Below are positions 1 to 6,294 of a stretch of DNA of 8,692 bases, one piece after another. The DNA comes from an uncultured Mordavella sp. (lineage in GTDB: Bacteria; Bacillota; Clostridia; Lachnospirales; Lachnospiraceae). Under the pieces are notes generated by a model. That model searched no databases. It saw only the letters and a program-made list of their open reading frames with translations, and was not told the origin of the DNA. Location of the stretch: positions 1 through 8,692 of the forward strand of contig CABPCP010000093.1 in the NCBI GenBank assembly GCA_902406105.1, read 5' to 3'. The position numbers and the translations under genes are program-made. Numbering within the stretch: position 1 is the first letter of the stretch; each line of letters opens with the position of its first letter.

Positions 1-577
1 GGCGGCGGAGCGGGTAATGAAAAGTGTTACCCGATTTATTGAGGAAAAGCTGGGACTGAAAGTAAACGCTGAAAAGAGCAAGGTGGACAAGCCCAAAGGT
101 ATCAAGTATCTCGGATTTGGATTTTACTTTGACGCATTTGCCAAGGGATATAAAGCCAGACCGCACCCGAAAGCAGTAGCGAAATTCAAAGTACAGATGA
201 AGAAACTGACATGCAGAAGCTGGGGAGTGAGCAACAGCTACAAAGTGGAGAAACTGAACCAGCTTATCCGAGGATGGATAAACTATTTCAAAATCGGGAG
301 CATGAAGGGATTATGTGAGCGTCTGGACAGTAACATACGCTACCGTCTGCGGATGTGTATTTGGAAACACTGGAAAACACCGCAGAATAGGGCAAGGAAC
401 CTGAAGAAACTGGGCGTACCACGTTGGGCGGCATACAACATCGCTTACTGCGGAGATCGATATGCGAGGCTTGCCCATAATGGCTGGGTACAAAAAGCCA
501 TTAACAACGAAAGACTAGCCGCATTTGGGCTAGTCTCCATGAGTAACTATTACGCCGAAAAGCGTGTCATATGTTAG
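1..577 (+). CDS. ltrA: Group II intron reverse transcriptase/maturase, C-terminal part
   Basis: This is the intron-encoded protein that helps the intron RNA fold and splice and reverse-transcribes it during mobility. The frame is open from base 2 (A-A-E-R-V before the first Met at base 17) and the missing catalytic fingers/palm lie upstream, so the gene is cut by the window edge and base 17 is not the real start. The first ~40 visible residues (FIEEKLGLKVNAEKSKV, then KYLGFGFYF) match the last conserved block of the RT domain. The maturase X domain follows, with the typical LNQLIRGWINYF and RMCIWKHWK segments. The C-terminus (NERLAAFGLVSMSNYY) is also family-typical. There is no HNH endonuclease domain after the X domain, as in endonuclease-lacking classes such as IIC. 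The frame is intact to TAG at 575-577, directly ahead of domain V, the normal arrangement. Confidence 0.93.
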   Translation, partial: AAERVMKSVTRFIEEKLGLKVNAEKSKVDKPKGIKYLGFGFYFDAFAKGYKARPHPKAVAKFKVQMKKLTCRSWGVSNSYKVEKLNQLIRGWINYFKIGSMKGLCERLDSNIRYRLRMCIWKHWKTPQNRARNLKKLGVPRWAAYNIAYCGDRYARLAHNGWVQKAINNERLAAFGLVSMSNYYAEKRVIC

Positions 578-584
578 GTTGATT

Positions 585-618
585 GAACCGCCGCTTGCGG
601 AACCGCATGAGCGGTGGT
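585..618 (+). ncRNA. Group II intron domain V (catalytic hairpin)
   Basis: A 34-base hairpin lies 7 bases after the maturase stop. The lower stem pairs 587-593 with 612-618 and continues through C594-G611 and T595-A610. A two-base bulge (608-609) on the 3' side follows, then an upper stem 596-599/604-607 closed by a GAAC tetraloop. The G590-T615 wobble marks the catalytic triad position, reading C589-G590-C591. A CGC triad is reported for IIC introns, whereas most other classes have AGC. Stem, bulge and triad were worked out by eye, so the class assignment is tentative, but the identity as domain V is well supported by its position and shape. Confidence 0.82.
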
Positions 619-620
619 GT

Positions 621-663
621 GAGAGGACGGAAATTCCTCAATCAGAGGAATTTCCTCCTACTC
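621..663 (+). ncRNA. Group II intron domain VI with branch-point A660
   Basis: This is a long hairpin. The lower part pairs 621-627 with 656-663 and leaves A660 as the only bulged base. The upper part is a perfect 11-bp stem (629-639 with 645-655) with an AATCA loop. A single bulged A on the 3' strand near the base of the stem is the hallmark of the lariat-forming adenosine. With the end of the intron after T666, A660 sits at position -7. No T-tract follows the hairpin on either strand, so it is not a rho-independent terminator. Confidence 0.8.
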
Positions 664-678
664 GATTTAGAAAATGTT

Positions 679-2679
679 TTACAGGTATCCGTGCTTTTCC
701 AAGGTGTTCAGGATATTGCGGCCTTCGTCAGTACCTTCAATGATCCTTCTGGCGCGGACGCTGTCGCCTATATTAACGATCTCTACCTTATTATCATCCT
801 CGAATGTCTTTTTAAGATCAGCCAGCACCGGGGCGTTGGCTTTCATGCCTAGACAGACGAAGCCATAGTCGAAGTCCAGTACTTCCTGCCCTTCTTTGGT
901 CTCTACCAGGAAGGAGTCCGGGCGTACTTCCTTGAGCGCGGTATTTGGCATCTGGCGTACACCATATTTCTCTATTAAGGTGAAAGTACCTACCTTTGAG
1001 ATTGGATCGATGCCGTTCCCAATGGCGGGGAGCATCTCTACAATAGAGACCTGGGCTCCTTTAGGGGCAAAGAATTCCACTACATCAAGGCCAACGGCTC
1101 CGCCGCCGATCACAACAACTTTCTTTCCCTTCATGTCTTTCGGGCAATCCTTGATCTGAGAGATCATATCAAAGATGGAGTATACATGGCTTCCTTCTTT
1201 GCCCAGGTTTTCATGGAGACCGGGAATCGGGGGCAGCAGGGGTAGGGAACCAGTGGAGTTGACGATAATGTCAGGCTTCAGGTTTTTTACAAAGTCGGCT
1301 GTGGCATCTGTTTCGGTAAATACAAATAGATTTTTGAGTTTTTGCGCTCGATGGATCAAATAGTTGGGGAAGTCTGCCAGCCGTTTTTTGTCCGGGATTT
1401 TGGAAATTTCTGCCGCAAGTCCGCCAAGATAAGGTTTCTTTTCAATAAGGAAGGTGGTGCAGCCGACTTCCGCGGCAGTACAGGCGGCTTCCAGTCCGGC
1501 GGTCCCTCCGCCGATGACGGCTACATTGCACGGCTTGGAGATCTTTTGCTTTTTATATCCTTCTCCAGTGGGCACGGCTGGGTTTACCGTACAGCGGATG
1601 GGACGGTTGATGCCGATGCGGTTTCCGGCGCAGCCGATGTTGCAGGAAATGCATTTCCGGATATCGCAGATATCTCCAAATTCCACTTTATTTACCCAGT
1701 CTGGATCCGCGATAAGACCGCGGCCCATTCCAATGATGTCCGCATCCCCTTGGGCCAGGATGCGTTCCGCGACGTGGGGATCCCGGATATTTCCGGTAGT
1801 GACGCAGAGCTTTCCGTATTTTTCTTTTACGGCTTTCGCCATGTAGGAACGCCAGCCATCCGGCAGATAGTTGGCATCGATCTGGTACTGGAGGGAACCA
1901 TTCAGACCCGCGGATACGTCGATGACGTCCGCCTCTTCCTGGAAATACTGGAGATAGTCCAGGGTGTCCTCCAGAGAGTTGCCGCCTTCTAGAAATTCAT
2001 CCGCGCTGATCCGCACAAAAACAGGAAAGAAAGGCCCTACCTGCGCCCGGACTTCCTCCAGGACCATACGGGCGAAACGCGCCCGGTTTTCTGGAGTTCC
2101 TCCGAATTCATCAGTCCTGTGGTTTGTGAGAGGAGAGAGAAACTGACTAAGAAGGTAGGAGTGTCCGGCATGGACCTCTACCGTGTCAAAACCCGCGATC
2201 TGCGCCCTTTTGGCAGCTTCACCGTATTTTTTGACGATGCGCAGGATCTCTTCCTTCTTCAGAGGACGGGGAATATCGCCGCCTTCTTTGGAAGGAATAT
2301 CGGAAGCGGATACTGGCTGCATGTTGGTTCGTACGGATTGGGCAGAGGCGCCTGCGTGGTTGATCTGGATCCCAATGCAGGCGCCGTGTTTGTGCACCGT
2401 CTCCGTCAATTTAAACAAACGGGGGATGTAGTTGTCGTGGTCGATTCGAAGCTGTGTCGTTCCGTTGGAACCCTCCGGGGAATCTACACTGGCGTTTTCT
2501 ACCAAAATGAGACCGGTTCCGCCTTTGGCTCTTTGTTCGTAGTAATTAATATGGAGAAAACTCATTTCTCCGCTCTGCTCCCCATAATTGGTTCCCATGG
2601 GGGTCATCATGATCCGGTTTTTCATTGTCATCCGCCGGATAGTCAATGGTTCAAAGATATGTTTATACTCGTTTTTCAT
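679..2679 (-). CDS. OYE-family ene-reductase with 4Fe-4S, FAD and NAD(P) domains (FadH/BaiCD type)
   Basis: This is a cytosolic flavoenzyme expected to reduce a C=C bond conjugated to a carbonyl, using NAD(P)H via FAD, a 4Fe-4S cluster and FMN. Residues 1-~335 are an Old Yellow Enzyme TIM barrel (IFEPLTI start, H170/H173/Y175 active-site block ahead of LLSQFLSP, GMGRGLIADP near 317-326). C343, C346, C350 and C363 form the CX2CX3CX12C cluster motif. Residues ~385-666 are a dinucleotide-binding module with GGGTAG at 390-395 and a second IGGGAVG at 524-530. The 666-residue length fits 2,4-dienoyl-CoA reductase and BaiCD/BaiH relatives. The ATG at 2679 has an AGGAGGA site at 2685-2691 (minus strand). 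The gene is divergent from the shikimate/quinate operon, which suggests a substrate such as 3-dehydroshikimate. Listeria is recalled to carry a similar NADH oxidase-like gene beside its shikimate genes. Family certain; substrate inferred. A bile-acid or enoyl-CoA substrate cannot be excluded. Confidence 0.95.
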   Translation of the reverse strand: MKNEYKHIFEPLTIRRMTMKNRIMMTPMGTNYGEQSGEMSFLHINYYEQRAKGGTGLILVENASVDSPEGSNGTTQLRIDHDNYIPRLFKLTETVHKHGACIGIQINHAGASAQSVRTNMQPVSASDIPSKEGGDIPRPLKKEEILRIVKKYGEAAKRAQIAGFDTVEVHAGHSYLLSQFLSPLTNHRTDEFGGTPENRARFARMVLEEVRAQVGPFFPVFVRISADEFLEGGNSLEDTLDYLQYFQEEADVIDVSAGLNGSLQYQIDANYLPDGWRSYMAKAVKEKYGKLCVTTGNIRDPHVAERILAQGDADIIGMGRGLIADPDWVNKVEFGDICDIRKCISCNIGCAGNRIGINRPIRCTVNPAVPTGEGYKKQKISKPCNVAVIGGGTAGLEAACTAAEVGCTTFLIEKKPYLGGLAAEISKIPDKKRLADFPNYLIHRAQKLKNLFVFTETDATADFVKNLKPDIIVNSTGSLPLLPPIPGLHENLGKEGSHVYSIFDMISQIKDCPKDMKGKKVVVIGGGAVGLDVVEFFAPKGAQVSIVEMLPAIGNGIDPISKVGTFTLIEKYGVRQMPNTALKEVRPDSFLVETKEGQEVLDFDYGFVCLGMKANAPVLADLKKTFEDDNKVEIVNIGDSVRARRIIEGTDEGRNILNTLEKHGYL

Positions 2680-2712
2680 AAGAATCCTCCTAAATATGTG
2701 AATAAAAAGGGA

Positions 2713-2725
2713 AAGAGGTTGTTTA
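2713..2725 (+). repeat. 13-bp direct repeat, copy 1
   Basis: The sequence AAGAGGTTGTTTA occurs here and again, identically and in the same orientation, at 2865-2877, 152 bases away. The two copies lie downstream of the two divergent promoters. Copy 1 is followed at 2746-2752 by TTAACAA, the element that closes the palindrome at copy 2, so it may be a looser version of the same binding site. Confidence 0.55.
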
Positions 2726-2728
2726 CTG

Positions 2729-2757
2729 ACAGATTTGATATTTGATTAACAATCTGT
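2729..2757. promoter_or_regulatory. 7-bp inverted repeat, candidate operator in the ene-reductase leader
   Basis: ACAGATT (2729-2735) and AATCTGT (2751-2757) are perfect inverted copies separated by 15 bases. They begin a few bases after the predicted start of the minus-strand transcript, a common place for repressor binding. The TTAACAA half-site (2746-2752) of the motif described at 2871-2888 overlaps it. It could instead act as a stem-loop in the mRNA leader, but the 15-base loop makes this less likely. Confidence 0.4.
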
Positions 2758-2768
2758 TTTCTGCTCAC

Positions 2769-2797
2769 ATTATAGGAGAAAAGAAACCAGAGGACAA
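2769..2797 (-). promoter_or_regulatory. Probable sigma-70/SigA promoter for the ene-reductase gene
   Basis: On the minus strand there is a consensus TATAAT (-10, bases 2774-2769) preceded by TTGTCC (-35, bases 2797-2792) with a 17-base spacer. The -35 box matches TTGACA at four of six positions. Transcription would start near 2762, leaving a leader of about 80 bases that runs through the inverted repeat at 2729-2757 to the ATG at 2679. Confidence 0.68.
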
Positions 2798-2826
2798 ATA
2801 TATATATCATGGGAAATCTATAGAAA

Positions 2827-2856
2827 TGGACTATGAATTGTGCTATTTTATATAAA
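2827..2856 (+). promoter_or_regulatory. Possible promoter for the shikimate/quinate operon
   Basis: TATAAA (2851-2856) could be the -10 box and TGGACT (2827-2832) the -35 box, with an 18-base spacer. The -35 matches the consensus at four of six positions. The start would be near 2863, just ahead of the second direct repeat and the 18-bp palindrome. The surrounding sequence is very AT-rich, so other registers are possible. Confidence 0.4.
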
Positions 2857-2864
2857 ATGACGGT

Positions 2865-2877
2865 AAGAGGTTGTTTA
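2865..2877 (+). repeat. 13-bp direct repeat, copy 2
   Basis: This is a second exact copy of AAGAGGTTGTTTA, beginning about where the + strand transcript should start. Its TTGTTTA end forms the left arm of the palindrome at 2871-2888. Confidence 0.55.
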
Positions 2878-2888
2878 TTAATTAACAA
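2871..2888. promoter_or_regulatory. 18-bp near-perfect palindrome, candidate operator
   Basis: TTGTTTATTAATTAACAA is self-complementary at eight of nine base-pair positions. It lies between the predicted -10 box and the ribosome binding site of the first operon gene, where a bound repressor would block transcription. The half-site pair TTGTTTA...TTAACAA recurs with wider spacing at 2719-2752 beside the divergent gene, which suggests one regulator controls both directions. No regulator gene lies in the window, so its family (LysR, GntR, TetR or other) cannot be told. Confidence 0.5.
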
Positions 2889-2909
2889 ACAAAAATGGAG
2901 GACAAAACG

Positions 2910-3786
2910 ATGTCAGAGAGAATTACAGGTCACACAGAGTTGATCGGGCTGATGGCGTATCCTATCCGTCATTCCAGCTCACCGGCGATGCAGAATGAAG
3001 CGTTTGCGAAATTAGGGCTTGATTACGCCTATCTTGCGTTTGAGGTAGATAATGAAACCCTGGAGGATGCGATCACAGGGCTTCGCGCGTTAAAAATGAG
3101 AGGTTCTAATGTATCTATGCCGAATAAAACAGTAGTCCATAAATATCTGGACAAGCTTTCCCCGGCAGCCCAGATGTGCGGAGCGGTCAACACGATCGTC
3201 AATGACGATGGCGTACTGACCGGCCATATTACAGATGGAGTTGGATATATGAAGGCTCTTCAGGATAATCAGATTGATGTGATCGGAAAAAAAGATGACG
3301 ATCGTGGGCGCGGGGGGAGCCGCCACAGCGATCGAGATCCAGGCGGCCTTGGATGGAGTGAAAGAGATATCTATCTTTAATCAGAAGGATAAGTTCTGGG
3401 AAAACGCGAAGGAGACGGTCCGCAAGATCAACGAAAAGACAGAATGTAAAGCGGCTTTGTACGATCTGGAGGACCTTGGAAAGTTGAAGGAAGAGATTGA
3501 GGATAGTTATCTGTTTGCCAACGCTACAGGGGTAGGGATGAAGCCTCTGGAAGGTCAGACCTATATCCCGGACAAATCTTTCCTAAGACCAGACCTGATC
3601 GTGACGGACGTGGTTTATTTCCCAAGAGAGACGGCGCTTCTTAAGATGGCGAAAGAAGTGGGATGTAAAACGATGAACGGCCTTGGCATGATGCTGTTCC
3701 AGGGCTCAGCGGCCTTCGAGCTGTGGACAGGCCAGCCTATGCCCATTGACTATATGAAGGAAATCCTAGACATCAGATACGAATAG
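2910..3786 (+). pseudogene. aroE: Shikimate/quinate dehydrogenase (YdiB/AroE type), frameshifted at an A7 tract
   Basis: The family oxidises shikimate to 3-dehydroshikimate, and in YdiB-like members quinate to 3-dehydroquinate, reversibly with NAD(P). The start is ATG 2910, with GGAGG at 2897-2901; an in-frame ATG at 2895 lacks a binding site. The first frame gives HSSSP (substrate serines), K73 in NVSMPNK and D109 in GHITDG, the catalytic pair. At A7 (3287-3293) the frame is lost and stops at 3380. The NAD domain continues in the next frame from 3295 (VGAGGAA, then NATGVGMKP and GLGMMLFQGSAAFELWTG) to TAG 3786. Removing one A restores a 291-residue protein, close to YdiB (about 288). FNQKD at ~156-160 resembles the YdiB nucleotide site rather than the NADP-type NRT of biosynthetic AroE, suggesting NAD use and a catabolic role. 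A recent mutation, phase variation, slippage or a sequence error could each explain the break. Confidence 0.88.
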
Positions 3787-3801
3787 AAAAGGAGAGTAAG
3801 T

Positions 3802-4995
3802 GTGGAAAAGAAATACATACCAAGCGCGTTGATCTTATATCTGAATTATTTTATCCACGGGATCGGGTGCTCCATCTTAAGCCAGCAGGTGGTGAAGGAA
3901 GAGCTGGTAAGTCAGTGGGGGCTCTCGGATGTTATGACGGTCACTTCTGTGGCGGCGGCCCTGGGTCTTGGCCGATTGATCTCTCTTCCCTTTGCCGGCC
4001 CGGTCTCAGACAAATTGGGGAGGAAGCTCTCCGTGCTGATCGGTGTGGCCTCCTATGTGATCTTCTTTGCAGGGATCACATTTTCCCCCAATATGCAGTT
4101 TGCCTATGTGGCGGCAGTCCTGGGAGGGATCGCTAATTCGTTCCTGGATACGGCGACCTATCCGGCAGTCACAGAGATTATTTACCGCTATACCGGAATC
4201 GCGACTATGGGGATCAAATTCTTTATCTCGATCGCCCAGCTTCTGATGCCATTTTTCTTGGGAGTGGCGGCAGGGACACAGATGTCTTATCTGGCGCTTC
4301 CGCTGGTGTCGGGGATCGCCATTGCGGTACTGGGGATCCTGGCTCTTTTTGCCCCATTGCCCGCCAAGCCAGAAAATGAGAAGTCGGAGTCCTTTATCGA
4401 TAATCTCAAGAACGCGCATTTCTCCCTGGAAAGCGCGGCGCTGATCCTGATCGGGTTTACCAGTACGGCTACCTTCCAGCTCTGGCTGAACTGCGCCCAG
4501 ACCTTCGGGACGGAAGTGGCTGGTATTCCTTCCGCCTCGGTTTCTATCATGCAGACGTATTATTCAGCCGGGACTATGGCGGCTCTGGTGATCACCAGCA
4601 TTCTGATCGTCAAATTCCGGCAGGTAAGATTCCTGGTAATCTATCCGGCGATCTCCCTGGTCATGCTGATCTTAGTGTATCTGATACGGACACCGATGAT
4701 CTGCAATATAGGGGCGTTTGTGATCGGCTACTCCGCGGCGGGAGGCGTACTTCAGATGGCAACAGCCACAGTCAATGATCTGTTCCCCAAGATCAAAGGG
4801 ACGATCACCAGCCTTGTCATGATCGCGTCCAGTTTGTGCAACTATACCATTCTGAGCGCGGCTTCCAAGATGTCCGCGGAGAATGTGATCGTGATGAATC
4901 TGGCGATCACTGTGATCGGTGTGCTTCTTGCTTTATTTGTAAACCTGAGATATGAAAAATTGCTGGCTGCCGTGGAAAGTCCCGGACGGCAGTAA
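3802..4995 (+). CDS. MFS transporter, YdiM/YdiN-like, probable shikimate/quinate carrier
   Basis: This is a 397-residue integral membrane carrier of the major facilitator superfamily with about 12 predicted helices. Evidence includes the hydrophobic pattern throughout, the loop 2-3 motif A at G66-K75 (GPVSDKLGRK), and a central hydrophilic stretch at ~187-208 separating the two six-helix halves. The opening (YIPSALILYLNYFIHGIG) resembles, from memory, E. coli YdiM/YdiN, which are encoded beside ydiB and aroD, the same gene company as here. The start is GTG 3802, served by GGAGAG at 3791-3796; the gene begins 15 bases after the dehydrogenase stop and ends 20 bases before aroD, so it is co-transcribed. 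The substrate is inferred from neighbours only. Since a TRAP system follows in the same operon, this carrier may take a different member of the pathway or export a product. Confidence 0.92.
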   Translation: MEKKYIPSALILYLNYFIHGIGCSILSQQVVKEELVSQWGLSDVMTVTSVAAALGLGRLISLPFAGPVSDKLGRKLSVLIGVASYVIFFAGITFSPNMQFAYVAAVLGGIANSFLDTATYPAVTEIIYRYTGIATMGIKFFISIAQLLMPFFLGVAAGTQMSYLALPLVSGIAIAVLGILALFAPLPAKPENEKSESFIDNLKNAHFSLESAALILIGFTSTATFQLWLNCAQTFGTEVAGIPSASVSIMQTYYSAGTMAALVITSILIVKFRQVRFLVIYPAISLVMLILVYLIRTPMICNIGAFVIGYSAAGGVLQMATATVNDLFPKIKGTITSLVMIASSLCNYTILSAASKMSAENVIVMNLAITVIGVLLALFVNLRYEKLLAAVESPGRQ

Positions 4996-5015
4996 GAAAA
5001 AGGAGGAAATAAAAA

Positions 5016-5777
5016 ATGAGACCAGTAGTGGTGAGAAATGTAAAAATCGGGGAGGGTATCCCGAAAGTCTGCGTACCTATCGTAGGGACAACAAGGGAGG
5101 AAATCCTGGAAGCGGGGGAAAAGATCCTGGATCTTGGCGCGGATGTGGCAGAATGGCGCGTAGATTGGTATGCGGATATTTTTGACGCGGATCAGACAGA
5201 AGAGACGGCAAAGGGGCTTCGGAAGGCTTTGGGAGACATCCCCCTTCTCTTTACCTTTCGGACCGCTAAGGAAGGCGGGGAGAAGGAAATCGAGACGGCT
5301 GCCTATGCAGAACTGAATAAGAACGCCATCAAAACAGGACTGATCGACCTGGTAGATGTGGAACTGTTTACTGGGGAAAAGGAAGTTCAGGAGATTATTG
5401 AAACAGCCCATGCCTGTGGAGTGAAGGTGGTGGCTTCCAATCATGATTTCCAGAAAACCCCGGATAAAGAGGAGATCCTATCCCGCCTTTGCAAGATGCA
5501 GCAGCTGGGAGCGGATATTCCTAAGATCGCTGTCATGCCCCGGAATAAGAAAGATGTCCTGACACTGCTTGCCGCTACCCGGGAAATGGCTGAAGAATAC
5601 GCGGACCGGCCGATCATCACCATGTCTATGGGAGGGACCGGCGTTATCAGCCGACTGTGCGGCGAGGTGTTTGGCTCAGCGCTGACGTTTGGGGCGGCAG
5701 GAAAAGCTTCCGCCCCAGGACAGATGGGAGTGGAGGAATTAAAGACAGTGCTTGGGCTTCTGCATGAAAGCTTATAG
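5016..5777 (+). CDS. aroD: Type I 3-dehydroquinate dehydratase
   Basis: This cytosolic enzyme removes water from 3-dehydroquinate to give 3-dehydroshikimate through a Schiff base; the reaction is reversible. All key residues are present at the numbering of the Salmonella/E. coli enzyme: E46 and R48 (EWRVDW), R82, H143 (SNHDFQKTP), the Schiff-base K170 (PKIAVMP), R213 (GVISRLCG), S232 and Q236. The length of 253 residues agrees with the family (about 252). ATG 5016 has a perfect AGGAGG at 5001-5006. It sits between the MFS carrier and the TRAP genes. With the YdiB-like dehydrogenase it gives both steps linking quinate to 3-dehydroshikimate, so a catabolic role fits, although type I enzymes also serve aromatic amino acid synthesis. 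No other biosynthetic aro genes are nearby. Confidence 0.97.
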   Translation: MRPVVVRNVKIGEGIPKVCVPIVGTTREEILEAGEKILDLGADVAEWRVDWYADIFDADQTEETAKGLRKALGDIPLLFTFRTAKEGGEKEIETAAYAELNKNAIKTGLIDLVDVELFTGEKEVQEIIETAHACGVKVVASNHDFQKTPDKEEILSRLCKMQQLGADIPKIAVMPRNKKDVLTLLAATREMAEEYADRPIITMSMGGTGVISRLCGEVFGSALTFGAAGKASAPGQMGVEELKTVLGLLHESL

Positions 5778-5805
5778 TTGAGGCGGCGGAAAAGTGAGGT
5801 GCTCT

Positions 5806-6291
5806 ATGAAAAAAGGATTGCGGTGGCTGGACCAGAACCTGGAGGAATGTCTGATGGTGTTCCTCCTGGCGGCTATGACGGTGATCATGGGGATCCAGGT
5901 GTTTTCCAGATATGCGCTTGGCATGTCTCTTACCTGGTCTGAGGAACTGACCAGATATCTCTTTATCTGGGCCGGCTTCTTAAGCGTCAGCTATTGTACG
6001 AAGAAGTGTATCTCGATCAAGATCGAACAATTTGTGGCATTGTTTCCAAAGAGGGGGAAAGCCCTCTTTAAAGTGGTGAATCACACGCTGGAACTGATCC
6101 TGTTTTTCTATCTGATCCCCTGCGCGTGGAAGTATTTCCATACGGCCATCGCAAGCGGGCAGACGAGCCCGGCCCTGGGACTTCCTATGTACGCGGTGCA
6201 GGCGGCGCCGCTTTTGGGGTTCCTTCTTGCCGCTGTCCGGGTGCTGCAGAGATGGATCGTGGAGTTCCGGGCTGTGCGGGGAAAGGAGTAG
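5806..6291 (+). CDS. dctQ: TRAP transporter small permease subunit (DctQ family)
   Basis: This is the four-helix membrane subunit that joins the large permease in a tripartite ATP-independent periplasmic-type importer driven by an ion gradient. Hydrophobic segments lie near residues 13-34, 48-66, 90-108 and 130-148 (161 residues from ATG 5806). The motif W44-S-E-E-L-T-R50, after FSRYALG, is typical of the family. ATG 5806 was chosen because GAGGTG lies at 5796-5801, although the spacing is short; an in-frame GTG at 5794 would add four residues and cannot be ruled out. It starts 28 bases after aroD and stops 3 bases before the large permease gene, indicating coupled translation. The symbol denotes the family only; the substrate is not shown by the sequence. 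Confidence 0.92.
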   Translation: MKKGLRWLDQNLEECLMVFLLAAMTVIMGIQVFSRYALGMSLTWSEELTRYLFIWAGFLSVSYCTKKCISIKIEQFVALFPKRGKALFKVVNHTLELILFFYLIPCAWKYFHTAIASGQTSPALGLPMYAVQAAPLLGFLLAAVRVLQRWIVEFRAVRGKE

Positions 6292-6294
6292 ATC

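Larger units (their letters stand above)
1..666 (+). mobile_element. Group II intron, 3' portion (5' end outside window)
   Basis: This is a retroelement made of a catalytic RNA and its maturase. Visible here are the C-terminal part of the intron-encoded protein (to 577), a short linker, domain V (about 585-618) and domain VI (about 621-663). The 3' end is placed after T666 because A660 is then the 7th base from the end, the usual branch-point position, and because the intron then ends in AT, as most group II introns do. Domains I-IV and the 5' exon lie left of the window, so neither completeness nor target site can be judged. The open maturase frame and well-paired V/VI suggest a mobile or recently mobile copy. 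The element is transcribed toward the 3' end of the flavoenzyme gene, whose stop codon lies 12 bases past the predicted boundary. Confidence 0.88.

Noticed and set aside
629..655. Perfect 11-bp hairpin resembling a transcription terminator
   Set aside because: No T-tract follows on either strand; with the flanking pairing and bulged A660 it is better explained as intron domain VI.
1342..1992. Long open frame on the + strand (216 codons) opposite the flavoenzyme gene
   Set aside because: It lies wholly antisense to a well-conserved enzyme, has no recognisable domain or convincing ribosome binding site, and is explained by the codon bias of the gene beneath it. The other open frame over this gene, at 2119-2745, fails for the same reasons.
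2676..2888. Small minus-strand open frame (70 codons) filling the intergenic region
   Set aside because: Its composition follows the AT-rich control region, it overlaps both predicted promoters and ends over the start of the flavoenzyme gene, and it lacks a ribosome binding site.
2895..2909. Upstream in-frame ATG as the start of the dehydrogenase
   Set aside because: It has no ribosome binding site ahead of it, and it overlaps the GGAGG at 2897-2901 that serves the ATG at 2910.
3285..3300. Programmed -1 ribosomal frameshift at the A-rich heptamer
   Set aside because: A -1 shift from the upstream frame runs into TGA at 3296-3298 almost at once; the downstream frame would need a +1 shift, for which no known signal is visible.
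4842..5444. Minus-strand open frame of 200 codons across the end of the MFS gene and aroD
   Set aside because: It overlaps two clear genes in antisense and its translation shows no family features.
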